9,366 nt of DNA from the NCBI GenBank assembly GCA_027625355.1, contig JAQBWI010000038.1, positions 1 to 9,366 on the forward strand. Direction: 5' to 3'. This document shows positions 1 to 7,622 of this stretch, in pieces. The translations under genes were made by a program, and so were the position numbers. The notes beneath the pieces are model-generated. The model ran no database searches. It was not told the DNA's origin and worked only from the letters and a program-made list of their open reading frames with translations. The DNA comes from Pseudomonadota bacterium. GTDB taxonomy: Bacteria > Pseudomonadota > Alphaproteobacteria > HIMB59 > GCA-002718135. Positions within the stretch are counted from its first letter, which is position 1. Every line of letters starts with the position of its first letter.

Positions 1-332
1 ATGTGGTTTCTTATAATTCAAATGAAATCAAAAAACTTTGCGAAGAAATAAATAATTTAGGGTTTGGGTTAACCTTAGGTATTCATAGTCGAATAGACCA
101 AGTCATTAACTATGTCACAAAAGTATGTAATATTGGAAATATTTATGTAAATAGAAATATTGTTGGTGCTGTCGTTGGTGTTCAACCCTTCGGAGGTCAG
201 GGTCTATCTGGAACAGGGCCGAAAGCGGGTGGGCCACACTACCTCTCCAGACTTTGCCATGAGCATAGCGTGTCAAACAATACTACCGCTATGGGTGGGA
301 ATGCTAGTCTACTGACTTCTATTTCTGATTAA
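1..332 (+). CDS. putA: PutA, C-terminal end (L-glutamate gamma-semialdehyde / P5C dehydrogenase domain), 5' partial
   Basis: The reading frame is already open at the left edge; the first complete codon is at position 3, and the GTG there is an internal valine, not a start. About 109 residues remain of a protein that normally exceeds 1000. They include the YGLTLGIHSR-like stretch (here FGLTLGIHSRID, near residues 21-32) and the PFGGQGLSGTGPKAGGPHYL block (near 62-81), which is characteristic of the aldehyde dehydrogenase half of bifunctional PutA. The tail NTTAMGGNASLL matches the usual PutA C-terminus, so the 3' end looks intact. PutA oxidises proline to glutamate through P5C. The proline dehydrogenase half, any DNA-binding domain and the catalytic cysteine lie outside the window. 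Its TAA (330-332) overlaps the hyuB stop on the other strand. Family is secure; whether it acts with the neighbouring module is unknown. Confidence 0.93.
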   Translation, partial: VVSYNSNEIKKLCEEINNLGFGLTLGIHSRIDQVINYVTKVCNIGNIYVNRNIVGAVVGVQPFGGQGLSGTGPKAGGPHYLSRLCHEHSVSNNTTAMGGNASLLTSISD

Positions 333-2053
333 CTATTTCTAGAATTTCTTAGTGCTTGGGTTTTTTCCATATTCACTGTGCTATTTTCTATTACTACGCC
401 GTAGTCGTTTGCAGCACCTTCAATACTTACATAATTATTTTGATAATCTAATAAAACCCTGTTCACATCTCTCTCAAAAGGATTTTCAAAACCCCCTCCG
501 CCACCTGTAAAAGTAGTTATTACTGTGCCTTTGGTAATGACTTGGCCATTTGCTTTAAGTTTATTTTCGATACGCCCATCCGGATACTCAATTTTTACAT
601 TAGGTCCAACACCGTCTTTACCACCAAATAACCCCCAAGCAGTTGTAACAGATCTCTCAAACCATAAAGAGCAAAAACCATCCGCATTTACGGTATACTC
701 TCTATAGAGGCCACAACCTCCTCTATATTTACCAGCGCCCCCTGAGTCTGTTCTAAAACCATAATTATGAATTGTGACAGGATACTTTCCTTCAAAAACC
801 TCGACTGGAATATCTTTAAATCCTCCATTTACATTATTGATTAAACCATCAGCGCCATCAAACTGGTTAAAACCACCCCAGCCCCCACATGTTGGTTCAA
901 CAGATAAAAAAGGTACGTTGTTTCTTGGATCAACACCCCCTATAAAAATAACCATTGAGTCACCATAATGCGCTGCTGCAGAGGCATCTTTGATCACAGG
1001 GGATAGTGCTTTTACAAATGCATCAATTACTAAGCCTAAACTGGAAAAATACCACTGACAGGCAGCAGGGGTTTGCGCCTTAAATATCGAGCCCTCTGGG
1101 GCTTCCACAGTAAAAGTTTTAAAAGTTCCTCCGTCTACTGGTCGTTTTGGGTTAATCAATAATTTAAAGGCTACTCGACATGCGGAGATCGTTTGTGCAA
1201 ATCCACAATTTACCGGACCGTTAGTTTGTGGCGAAGATCCGTCTAAATCAATATGTATAGACTCGCCTTTGACAACCACTTTCATTTTGATCAGAACAGG
1301 ATCCAAACCAACCCCATCGTTATCTAGGTAGCCTTCAGCAAAATACTCTCCATCCTTAAGTTGCATTACAGACTGTCTCTCTAGTTCTTCTGTTTGTCTA
1401 AAAATTTCATCTCTTGCTAATTTTACATTTTCTATTCCAAATCGTTTAATTGTATCAATAAAGCGCTTTTCACCTGTTTTACCCGCTGCAATTTGGGCAT
1501 TCATATCACCCTCTAATGAATATCCAAATCGTCCGTTAATTTTTAAAAATTCAATTATTTCAGTTCTTGGACTGCCATTCTCGTAGAGACGAGTTGGAGG
1601 CCATCTAAATCCCTCTTGATATATATTAGTTGAGTCCATAGAACCCCCGGGGTCTTTTGCACCCACATCTAACCAGTGTGCTCTACTTGCGGAAAAACCA
1701 ACTAATGTATTTTCATGAAATATAGGTGCGAAAATTGTGATGTCGTTTAAATGTGTTCCTGTAAAGTAAGAGTCATTAACAAAAAAAATATCTCCTTTTT
1801 TAAAATAATCCCAACCGTGAATATTGGCTGTCTCTTTTACACATATTTCTAAATTACCTAAAAACAAAGGTAGACCAGAAGATTGGCCTAATACATTTCC
1901 CTTCTCATCCAGCAGCGCAACGACACAATCTTTACCTTCGTATATTACTGGTGTATAAGCACTCCTAATTAAAACTGCATTCATATCTTGTGCAATTGAA
2001 ATAAATGCATTACGGATAATTTCAGTTGTAATTGGGTCTATAGATCTGTTCAT
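329..2053 (-). CDS. hyuB: Hydantoinase B / 5-oxoprolinase family subunit HyuB
   Basis: A 574-residue protein of normal HyuB length (about 520-600). It is the partner subunit of HyuA in ATP-dependent opening of a cyclic amide such as hydantoin, N-methylhydantoin or 5-oxoproline, and should be cytoplasmic. Visible family landmarks are the N-terminal DPITTEIIRNAF (6-17), RSAYTPVIYEGKDCVV (30-45), GDIFFVNDSYFTGTHLND (87-104), the His/Asp-rich HWLDVGAKDPGGSM (126-139), DLDGSSPQTNGPVN (269-282), YGFRTDSGGAGKYRGG (431-446) and the C-terminal TGGGGGFENPFERD (516-529). The ATG overlaps the hyuA stop by four bases and is preceded by AGAGGA inside the end of hyuA, so the two are co-transcribed and translationally coupled. 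Acetone carboxylase subunits are related but longer and come with a gamma subunit, which is absent here. The exact substrate cannot be read from the sequence. Confidence 0.92.
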   Translation of the reverse strand: MNRSIDPITTEIIRNAFISIAQDMNAVLIRSAYTPVIYEGKDCVVALLDEKGNVLGQSSGLPLFLGNLEICVKETANIHGWDYFKKGDIFFVNDSYFTGTHLNDITIFAPIFHENTLVGFSASRAHWLDVGAKDPGGSMDSTNIYQEGFRWPPTRLYENGSPRTEIIEFLKINGRFGYSLEGDMNAQIAAGKTGEKRFIDTIKRFGIENVKLARDEIFRQTEELERQSVMQLKDGEYFAEGYLDNDGVGLDPVLIKMKVVVKGESIHIDLDGSSPQTNGPVNCGFAQTISACRVAFKLLINPKRPVDGGTFKTFTVEAPEGSIFKAQTPAACQWYFSSLGLVIDAFVKALSPVIKDASAAAHYGDSMVIFIGGVDPRNNVPFLSVEPTCGGWGGFNQFDGADGLINNVNGGFKDIPVEVFEGKYPVTIHNYGFRTDSGGAGKYRGGCGLYREYTVNADGFCSLWFERSVTTAWGLFGGKDGVGPNVKIEYPDGRIENKLKANGQVITKGTVITTFTGGGGGFENPFERDVNRVLLDYQNNYVSIEGAANDYGVVIENSTVNMEKTQALRNSRNS

Positions 2054-4071
2054 TTTTTCCTCTGAATAAATAAGTTGTTAAAATCATCCAAGAAAAAAAA
2101 GTAACTTGGTGGGATAACTGTCGTTGATGTTTCTTCCTCAATAATACATGGGCCGTGAATTTCTTTTTTTACAGGCAGAGTGGTTCGTTCATAAACTGGA
2201 CAAGTATGGGATTCACCTTTGAAGACCACATTTCTTTGATCAGATTTAACTAATTCATTAGCTGTTTGTTTCTGAGCTGCAATGTTACCTTTGGGGATAA
2301 AACCCTCTGCTATTAAACGAATGTTAATAAATTCCAATGGCCCAGAAGGAGTTGAGTGTCCATATTGTTTTAAATATGTTTCATGAAAATTTTTATTAAT
2401 AGTTTCCATACTATCGTTTTCACCTATAGATATATTGACGTAGTATTCTTGACCAATATACCTCATATCCGCATTAAAAAAAAAGGACATATCTCTTTTT
2501 TCAACATTTTCTATTTCAAGAAGTTGAATGGCTTCGGCTTTTAATAATTCAAATTGTTTTTTAAGATCATCCAAACTAACTGAACTGAATGCATTAAAAA
2601 AGTTTACGCTTAAATCTTTTCTAATATCCGTTTGAAGCATTCCCCATGCCGAAAAAGTCCCAGGGTTATTAGGAACGATCACTTCATTCATTTCTAATTC
2701 TTCAGCAATAGCTACTGCGTGCATAGATCCTGCCCCGCCAAAGGAAACCAGAGAAAAATCTCTTGGGTCAATGCCCTTTTTAACAGTAATTGTTCTTATA
2801 GCATCGGCCATTTTTGCATTAATGATTGAAATAATACCCTCTGCTAAATCAATATTATTCATGGAAATTTCTTTTGAAATTCTAGTCAGTGCTTTTTCGG
2901 AGGCATCAACATCTAATTGCATCCATCCGCCTAATTTAGAGTCTTTGCCCAGCCTACCTAAAAATAAATTTGCATCTGTAACAGTAGGGTATTCGCCCCC
3001 TTTTCCATAACATGCAGGACCTGGGTTAGCACCAGCGCTTTGGGGACCTACTCGTATTGCATTATTTTCCAGCCAAGTAAGAGAACCTCCTCCAGCTCCT
3101 ATGGTATGTATATCAACTAGAGGTATCAATAAAGGTAAGTGCTCTAATTCAGTTTCGTTTGTAATCGATGGTTTGCCATCAATAATTAAACTCATATCAA
3201 AGGATGTACCTCCCATATCGACACAAACTAAATTTTTTCTAGAAATTGCATTTGATAGGGCGACCCCGCCTATTGTTCCGCCGACAGGTCCCGATAATAA
3301 AGTTTTCACTGGTTGCTCTATAGCCGTCTCGGCTCGAATAATTCCTCCGTTGGATTGCATGATATAAAGTTGCTTGGAGTAGCCTCCTTCACCAAGTTGC
3401 GATTTTAAAGACCTTAGATATTTATTGATAACCGGCCCTATATAACTATTCATGATAGCTGTTGATGCTCTTTCATGCTCTCTCCACTCACGAGCAAGCT
3501 CGTGTGAAAGAGAAATTTCAACTTCATTTTTTAATTTTGATTGTAAGTATTTTTTTGCCTCTATTTCGTGAATTGGATTTACATAAGAGTGAATAAAACA
3601 AATTGCAATTGCTGGAATATTTTCAGCTTCAATTTTTTCAATTGCTAAATCTAAATCTTGATAGTTAAGCTCTTTAAGAATTTCCCCTGACCAATTAAGT
3701 CGCTCTTCAATATTCACAACATCAGATCTAGAAATTAAAAGTTTCTGTTTTTTATATTGCACATTATACAACTCTTTACGATCACCTCTGGAGATAATAA
3801 AAGAGTCGCTCACCCCTTTTGTCATTAACAACAATACCTTGGAGCCTTTTCGCTCTAAAAAGGCATTTAAACCAACAGTGGTGCCATGCACAATAAAGTC
3901 AATTTCATTGATATTTATAGTCTTCTTAAGTCCCTCAACGACTGCATTCGCTGGGTTTTCTGGAGTGGATAAAACTTTAACGTTTTTTAATTCTTTTTTG
4001 TTTAAGTCTTCGATGACAATATCCGTAAACGTGCCGCCAATATCGGCAGAAACCCTGTAAGAATTAGACAT
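2050..4071 (-). CDS. hyuA: Hydantoinase A / 5-oxoprolinase family subunit HyuA
   Basis: A 673-residue, full-length HyuA, the ATP-binding subunit that pairs with HyuB to hydrolyse a cyclic amide at the cost of ATP. The N-terminal nucleotide-binding region has DIGGTFTDIV (10-19) and HGTT (62-65). The central hydantoinase A domain carries SHELAREWREHERAS (189-203), LSGPVGG (259-265), a second actin-fold-like phosphate loop CVDMGGTSFD (283-292), HTIGAGGGS (322-330), a Gly/Pro-rich VGPQSAGANPGPACYG block (341-356) and FGGAGSMHA (444-452). The C-terminal domain has YIGQEYYV (538-545) and GPCIIEEETSTTVIPP (640-655). The start at 4071 gives the expected MSxSYRVSADIGGTFTD opening but has no Shine-Dalgarno sequence. 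It is the first gene of the hyuA-hyuB operon, divergent from the ABC importer operon. Which ring compound is used is unknown. Confidence 0.93.
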   Translation of the reverse strand: MSNSYRVSADIGGTFTDIVIEDLNKKELKNVKVLSTPENPANAVVEGLKKTININEIDFIVHGTTVGLNAFLERKGSKVLLLMTKGVSDSFIISRGDRKELYNVQYKKQKLLISRSDVVNIEERLNWSGEILKELNYQDLDLAIEKIEAENIPAIAICFIHSYVNPIHEIEAKKYLQSKLKNEVEISLSHELAREWREHERASTAIMNSYIGPVINKYLRSLKSQLGEGGYSKQLYIMQSNGGIIRAETAIEQPVKTLLSGPVGGTIGGVALSNAISRKNLVCVDMGGTSFDMSLIIDGKPSITNETELEHLPLLIPLVDIHTIGAGGGSLTWLENNAIRVGPQSAGANPGPACYGKGGEYPTVTDANLFLGRLGKDSKLGGWMQLDVDASEKALTRISKEISMNNIDLAEGIISIINAKMADAIRTITVKKGIDPRDFSLVSFGGAGSMHAVAIAEELEMNEVIVPNNPGTFSAWGMLQTDIRKDLSVNFFNAFSSVSLDDLKKQFELLKAEAIQLLEIENVEKRDMSFFFNADMRYIGQEYYVNISIGENDSMETINKNFHETYLKQYGHSTPSGPLEFINIRLIAEGFIPKGNIAAQKQTANELVKSDQRNVVFKGESHTCPVYERTTLPVKKEIHGPCIIEEETSTTVIPPSYFFFLDDFNNLFIQRKK
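2058..2063 (-). promoter_or_regulatory. Ribosome binding site for hyuB inside the 3' end of hyuA
   Basis: Read on the minus strand this is AGAGGA, four bases before the hyuB ATG. It lies within the last codons of hyuA and supports both the chosen hyuB start and coupled translation across the ATGA overlap. Confidence 0.65.
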
Positions 4072-4086
4072 TACTTAATACTACGA

Positions 4087-4116
4087 CTTATAACATTAGT
4101 TGACAACCATTCCCAA
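4087..4116 (-). promoter_or_regulatory. Candidate promoter for hyuA-hyuB
   Basis: On the minus strand a -35-like TTGGGA (4116-4111) is followed, 18 bases later, by the -10-like TATAAG (4092-4087). The -10 is preceded by TGT, so it also fits the extended -10 pattern TGN. A start of transcription around 4080 would leave only about nine untranslated bases before the hyuA ATG at 4071, which agrees with the lack of a Shine-Dalgarno sequence there. Prediction by eye only. Confidence 0.42.
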
Positions 4117-4126
4117 TACAACTAAT
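4095..4126. promoter_or_regulatory. Candidate operator: perfect 8-bp inverted repeat between the divergent operons
   Basis: ATTAGTTG (4095-4102) and CAACTAAT (4119-4126) are exact inverted copies separated by 16 bases. The left arm continues into a small internal palindrome, GTTGACAAC (4099-4107), so there are effectively three half-sites. The dyad covers the proposed -35 elements of both divergent promoters, which is where a shared repressor or activator would be expected. No regulator with a DNA-binding domain is encoded in the window. An eight-base match in AT-rich DNA could be chance. Confidence 0.4.
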
Positions 4127-4128
4127 TT
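4100..4128 (+). promoter_or_regulatory. Candidate promoter for the ABC importer operon
   Basis: A perfect consensus -35 box TTGACA (4100-4105) is followed after 17 bases by a weak -10 candidate TAATTT (4123-4128, three of six consensus positions). The better-looking TTTAAT at 4128-4133 is too far away (22 bases). The strong -35 with a poor -10 would suit an activated or repressed promoter, but this is a visual call. Confidence 0.35.
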
Positions 4129-4151
4129 TTAATCTAAGGATTAAAAAATAT

Positions 4152-4156
4152 GGAGG
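4152..4156 (+). promoter_or_regulatory. Strong ribosome binding site of the binding-protein gene
   Basis: GGAGG sits eight bases before the ATG at 4165. It is the strongest Shine-Dalgarno sequence in the window and decides the start: the in-frame ATG at 4150 overlaps this element and has no site of its own. Confidence 0.8.
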
Positions 4157-4164
4157 AATGTAGA

Positions 4165-5154
4165 ATGAAAATTCTAAAAATAATTTTAATTCCTTTCTTA
4201 TTGGTAGTTTCTTTTTCACAACTGAATGCAAAATCTTTAAAAATTGCTTTTTTTGCTTCCTCGAGTGAGAATGGATACAATCAAGCTACTTGGGAAGGTG
4301 TTAAAGATGCAGCAAATGCTGCAGGCGATGTTGAAGCATCAATTTTTAATGGAGAGTTTAATGCAACTCTGCAGTATTCTCAAATTGAAGATATCATAGC
4401 TTCAGAAGAGTTTGATGGTTTTGTTGTTGTTCCAAATGATACTGTGGGTATAGCAGGGGCAATCGAACAAGCAATTGGCGCTGGAATTAAAGTTGCCACA
4501 AGTTTGTTCCCTATTGGTCCGGATCTCACAACATTGGAACCGCAAGTTAAGGGACTTACAGCTACAGCTGCAGGATCCCCTGTTTACGGAGCTACATTGC
4601 AATCAAATGAAGTTGTCAAATTTTGTGCAAACAAAAACCCTTGTAACGTTGTAATTATCATTGGGCAAAAAATTTACCCATTCGATAAATTACGTTATGA
4701 CACTTTCCTTGATGTGCTGGGCAAAGAGTCCAATATTAAGATCGTTGCAACTGTAGAGGGTAATTATAGCCCAGATGTATCTTTAACGGGTATGACGGAT
4801 GCACTTCAATCAGCTAAGGATGTTCACGCAGTTCTCTCAAATGCAGATCAACATCTCTTAGGCGCTGAAATAGCACTACAAGACGCTGGCTACGATTTAG
4901 CTGAACTATATCTCATTGGCGGTGGTGCAGCAGCAATAGCTATAGATGCAATTAAATCGGGGCAATGGGATGCAACATTTATTGGTGTTCCCTACTCTGA
5001 GGGGTATCTTGCTGCAGAGGCTGTAATTAAAGCACTTCGAGGAGAAAAAGTTGATCCAGTGATCGATATTACTAAAGTTGGTGGTATTGACCCTATCATT
5101 ACAAAAGACGTTTTAGATGCTAACCCAGGTTGGAAACCTGAGTGGGGCGGCTAA
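4165..5154 (+). CDS. Periplasmic substrate-binding protein of a ribose/galactose-type ABC importer
   Basis: A 329-residue secreted binding protein of the type 1 periplasmic fold (RbsB-like, Peripla_BP_4). It captures the substrate in the periplasm and delivers it to the permease encoded downstream. Residues 1-22 form a clear signal peptide: K2 and K5, a hydrophobic core near 6-17, and a likely cut after LNA. The mature protein opens with the typical first strand and helix, LKIAFFASSSENGYNQATWEGVKDAA (25-50, shown here as the start of the domain). DGFVVVPND (84-92) is the equivalent of the usual DAIIVSPND segment, and WDATFIGVPYSEGYLAAEAV (268-287) forms a late strand and helix. C154 and C160 are the only cysteines and could form a disulfide. 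The upstream ATG at 4150 is rejected because it overlaps the GGAGG site and would add five unneeded residues before the signal peptide. First gene of the plus-strand operon. The fold usually binds sugars, but similar proteins bind other small polar molecules; the ligand is not readable here. Confidence 0.9.
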   Translation: MKILKIILIPFLLVVSFSQLNAKSLKIAFFASSSENGYNQATWEGVKDAANAAGDVEASIFNGEFNATLQYSQIEDIIASEEFDGFVVVPNDTVGIAGAIEQAIGAGIKVATSLFPIGPDLTTLEPQVKGLTATAAGSPVYGATLQSNEVVKFCANKNPCNVVIIIGQKIYPFDKLRYDTFLDVLGKESNIKIVATVEGNYSPDVSLTGMTDALQSAKDVHAVLSNADQHLLGAEIALQDAGYDLAELYLIGGGAAAIAIDAIKSGQWDATFIGVPYSEGYLAAEAVIKALRGEKVDPVIDITKVGGIDPIITKDVLDANPGWKPEWGG

Positions 5155-5164
5155 AAAAATTTAT

Positions 5165-5204
5165 ATGAGCGCCATTTCTCACTGTTTCTAGAGATGGCGT
5201 TCAT
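5165..5204 (+). promoter_or_regulatory. Intergenic hairpin that buries the ATPase start codon
   Basis: Positions 5165-5175 pair with 5194-5204 over eleven base pairs (one G-U), and 5178-5180 pair with 5191-5193 after a two-base bulge, leaving a ten-base loop (5181-5190). The right arm contains the ATG of the ATPase gene (5194-5196). No good T-run follows, so it is a poor intrinsic terminator. It more likely stabilises the upstream binding-protein message and limits translation of the membrane components, as known for hairpins after other binding-protein genes. Confidence 0.6.
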
Positions 5205-6690
5205 TTCTATAAAAAATATTTCAAAACATTTTTCTGGAACTCAAGTTTTAAATAATATCAATTTAGATTTAAATCTGGGAAAAATTCATGGCCTTGTTGG
5301 GCAAAATGGAGCTGGAAAATCCACTTTAGCAAAAATAATAGGCGGAACATACCATAATCAATTCGAGGGCGAGTTATTAATTGATAATCAAAAAGTAATT
5401 AAATGGGATTCGAATATTGCTCTCGAAAAGGGAATAGCAATGATTCATCAGGAGTTAGCGCTCGTCAATCAACTATCAGTCATTGATAATATTTTTTTAG
5501 GTATAGAAAATTCCACTTTTAATTTTTTTGTACAATCTAGTTTATCAAGATATCAAGAGTTAGAAGATAAAATTCAATTTAATCTAAATCCCAAAAGTAA
5601 AGTGGCTGAGTTAAGAATTGCAGATCAACAAAAAGTAGAAATTATGCGCGCATTAGTGAGAAATGCAAAGGTCATCATCATGGATGAACCCACATCATCT
5701 TTAACGAATGATGAAGTGTTAAAACTTCATAAACTCATGCTCGACTTAAAGAAAGAAAATTATTTAATCATTTATGTATCTCATTTTTTAGATAATATTT
5801 TAGAAGTTTGTGATGATGTGACCGTCTTAAGAGATGGTAATCATATAAAAACAAGTTCAAGCAAAACGGAAACAAAAAATTCCTTAGTGGAAGGCATGCT
5901 GGGGAAGTCATTAGATATTACTTTCCCCAAAAAAAATAACTCCCACTATGAGGAAGTTATACTAGAACTGAATAACGTTAGTGCTGAAAATGGAATTAAG
6001 GATATTTCTTTAAAAGCTAAAAAAGGAGAAGTGGTAGGGTTATTAGGTTTAGTGGGCAGTGGTAGAACGGAAATTTTAAGAACAATTTTTGGAGTTGACA
6101 AAATTACAGCTGGTTCTATCGAATTCGAGGGGGAAAATATAAACCAACTAAACCAGGTAGAAACTATAAAAAAAGGTATCGCAATGATACCTGAAGATCG
6201 AAGAAAATTGGGTCTTGTATTAAAACAAAACGCTAAAGAAAATGTTACAATTGCCAAGCTGGAGTCTTTATCAAACGGTATTTTTCTTAATAACAATAAA
6301 GAAAAGGGCTTAGTAGCTGAATTAATTAAGGCATTAGATGTTACGCCTAATTATATTGAAGGTAATATTAACTATTACTCTGGGGGGAACCAGCAAAAAG
6401 TTTTGTTTGCAAAGTGGATGTTTATTAATCCAAAATTAATTTTGCTTGATGAACCTACTAGAGGTGTGGATGTAGGAGCAAAGAGTAAAATTTATGAAAT
6501 TATTCGACAATTTTCTGAGCAAGGAATAACAGTAATAATTATATCCTCAGAGCTAGAGGAGGTAATGGGCTTATCGGATCGGGCTTACCTAGTACAAGAC
6601 GGAACAATCAAAGATGAAATTATTCCAAATAGCACTACTTTAGATAATGTAATATATTCTTTATTTGATATAGGGAAAAAGGCATCATGA
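5194..6690 (+). CDS. ABC importer ATPase with two nucleotide-binding domains (RbsA/MglA family)
   Basis: A 498-residue cytoplasmic ATPase, the usual length for the carbohydrate-type family with two fused nucleotide-binding domains. Domain 1 has Walker A GQNGAGKST (36-44), Q-loop HQE (85-87), signature-like LRIADQQ (140-146), Walker B VIIMDEPTS (160-168) and switch histidine H197. Domain 2 has a degenerate Walker A, GLVGSGRTE (285-293), the family motif IPEDRRKLGLVL (332-343), a good signature SGGNQQKV (396-403), Walker B LILLDEPTRGVD (415-426), and serine where the switch histidine would be. Inactivation of one site is normal in this family. The start gives the standard opening MAFISIKNISKHFSG. 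There is no Shine-Dalgarno sequence before it, only GAG directly next to the ATG, and the start codon lies in a hairpin stem. Its stop overlaps the permease start by four bases. Confidence 0.93.
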   Translation: MAFISIKNISKHFSGTQVLNNINLDLNLGKIHGLVGQNGAGKSTLAKIIGGTYHNQFEGELLIDNQKVIKWDSNIALEKGIAMIHQELALVNQLSVIDNIFLGIENSTFNFFVQSSLSRYQELEDKIQFNLNPKSKVAELRIADQQKVEIMRALVRNAKVIIMDEPTSSLTNDEVLKLHKLMLDLKKENYLIIYVSHFLDNILEVCDDVTVLRDGNHIKTSSSKTETKNSLVEGMLGKSLDITFPKKNNSHYEEVILELNNVSAENGIKDISLKAKKGEVVGLLGLVGSGRTEILRTIFGVDKITAGSIEFEGENINQLNQVETIKKGIAMIPEDRRKLGLVLKQNAKENVTIAKLESLSNGIFLNNNKEKGLVAELIKALDVTPNYIEGNINYYSGGNQQKVLFAKWMFINPKLILLDEPTRGVDVGAKSKIYEIIRQFSEQGITVIIISSELEEVMGLSDRAYLVQDGTIKDEIIPNSTTLDNVIYSLFDIGKKAS

Positions 6691-7622
6691 AAAACATTAA
6701 CTTTTCTTTTTTTAATTTTTTTAGAGAGTACGCTGTCTTAATTCTTATTATTTTTTTAATGATAGTCTTAACAGTTAGTAGCGATGCTTTTTTAACACCC
6801 CGAAACCTACTTAATATTTTAAATCAAAACGCTCCCTTAGCAATTATAGCATCTGCCTTAACACTCGTGATAATTGTGGGTGGATTTGATCTATCCACCG
6901 CCTCTATATTTGCAGTTGCAAGCGTGTCAGCAGCTTGGATAGCTGTCAATGTAAACCCATATTTAGGATTATTTATTACCCCTTTTATTGGTATTTTACT
7001 GGGTAGTTTAAATGGATTTATTATAACTTTTTTTAAAGTTCACTCTTTTTTATCAACGATTGCAACGAGTTTAGTTTTTAGAGGAATGGCAATTTTAATT
7101 ACAAGTGGTTTTTTAATTCCCGTCCGCATGAAAGAATTTGTATGGCTTGGAAGAGAGAAAATTTTGGAAGTGCATGTTGCTGTTTATATTTTGATAGCTT
7201 TTGCCGTAATCTCTTCAATAATTTTAAATAAATCCAAAATAGGCAGATATATTTTTGCCATTGGTGGTAATGAAGAAGCGGCCATTTTATCTGGAATTAA
7301 AGTTAATTTGGTTAAAATTTTCGCATTTTCATTTTGTGGATTAGCGGCAGGAATTGCAGGGGCCATCCAGGTTTCTAGGATTTCCATGGGAACCTCCCAA
7401 GCTGGGTTAGGCATGGAACTAGAAGCTATCGCTGCAGTTATCCTTGGTGGCACCAGCATTTATGGAGGTGCAGGAGCAGTATGGCGATCAATCGCTGGTG
7501 TGATGTTATTGGCGCTTATCAATAACGGATTTAATATTTTAAATGCCGATCCCTTTTATAAAGATTTAACAACTGGAATTATAATTATTGCTGCAGTAGC
7601 CTTAACGTCAGGAAAAAAATGA
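6687..7622 (+). CDS. ABC importer permease (RbsC-like, BPD_transp_2 family)
   Basis: A 311-residue inner-membrane protein with many hydrophobic segments, expected to form a homodimer pore for the ATPase and binding protein encoded just upstream. The first membrane segment is near residues 15-31. The family motif GGFDLSTAS (65-73) corresponds to the usual GGIDLSVGS. The cytoplasmic loop AIGGNEEAAILSGI (191-204) is the coupling region that contacts the ATPase. ELEAIAAVILGGTSIYGG (244-261) is another conserved block of the family. The start lies in an ATGA overlap with the ATPase stop, with weak purine-rich sequence (AGGGA, AAAGG) before it. Only one permease gene is present, as expected for ribose-type systems. 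Its end overlaps the GAF gene by four bases. Confidence 0.92.
   Translation: MKNINFSFFNFFREYAVLILIIFLMIVLTVSSDAFLTPRNLLNILNQNAPLAIIASALTLVIIVGGFDLSTASIFAVASVSAAWIAVNVNPYLGLFITPFIGILLGSLNGFIITFFKVHSFLSTIATSLVFRGMAILITSGFLIPVRMKEFVWLGREKILEVHVAVYILIAFAVISSIILNKSKIGRYIFAIGGNEEAAILSGIKVNLVKIFAFSFCGLAAGIAGAIQVSRISMGTSQAGLGMELEAIAAVILGGTSIYGGAGAVWRSIAGVMLLALINNGFNILNADPFYKDLTTGIIIIAAVALTSGKK

Noticed and set aside
329..4071. Acetone or acetophenone carboxylase subunits
   Set aside because: These are related to HyuA/HyuB but have longer large subunits and an additional small subunit. None is present, and the lengths fit hydantoinase/5-oxoprolinase.
4150..4164. Upstream in-frame ATG at 4150 as the start of the binding protein
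   Set aside because: Its G is the first base of the GGAGG that serves the ATG at 4165, it has no site of its own, and it would put charged residues EEC ahead of an already complete signal peptide.
4402..4602. Minus-strand open frame inside the binding-protein gene, and similar frames at 525-707, 774-968, 2771-3010, 3101-3367, 3839-4060, 5946-6296 and 7184-7459
   Set aside because: All lie wholly inside well-supported genes on the other strand, have low-complexity or Pro/Ser/Cys-rich translations, and show no recognisable domain.
5152..5196. Binding protein and ATPase fused by stop readthrough
   Set aside because: They are in the same frame with one stop and 13 sense codons between them, but a secreted protein fused to a cytoplasmic ATPase makes no sense. 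The shared frame has a one in three chance of arising randomly.
5165..5215. Intrinsic transcription terminator after the binding-protein gene
   Set aside because: The stem is good, but the bases that follow (TTCATTTCTAT, then A-rich) lack a continuous T-run, and the ATPase gene begins within the stem.
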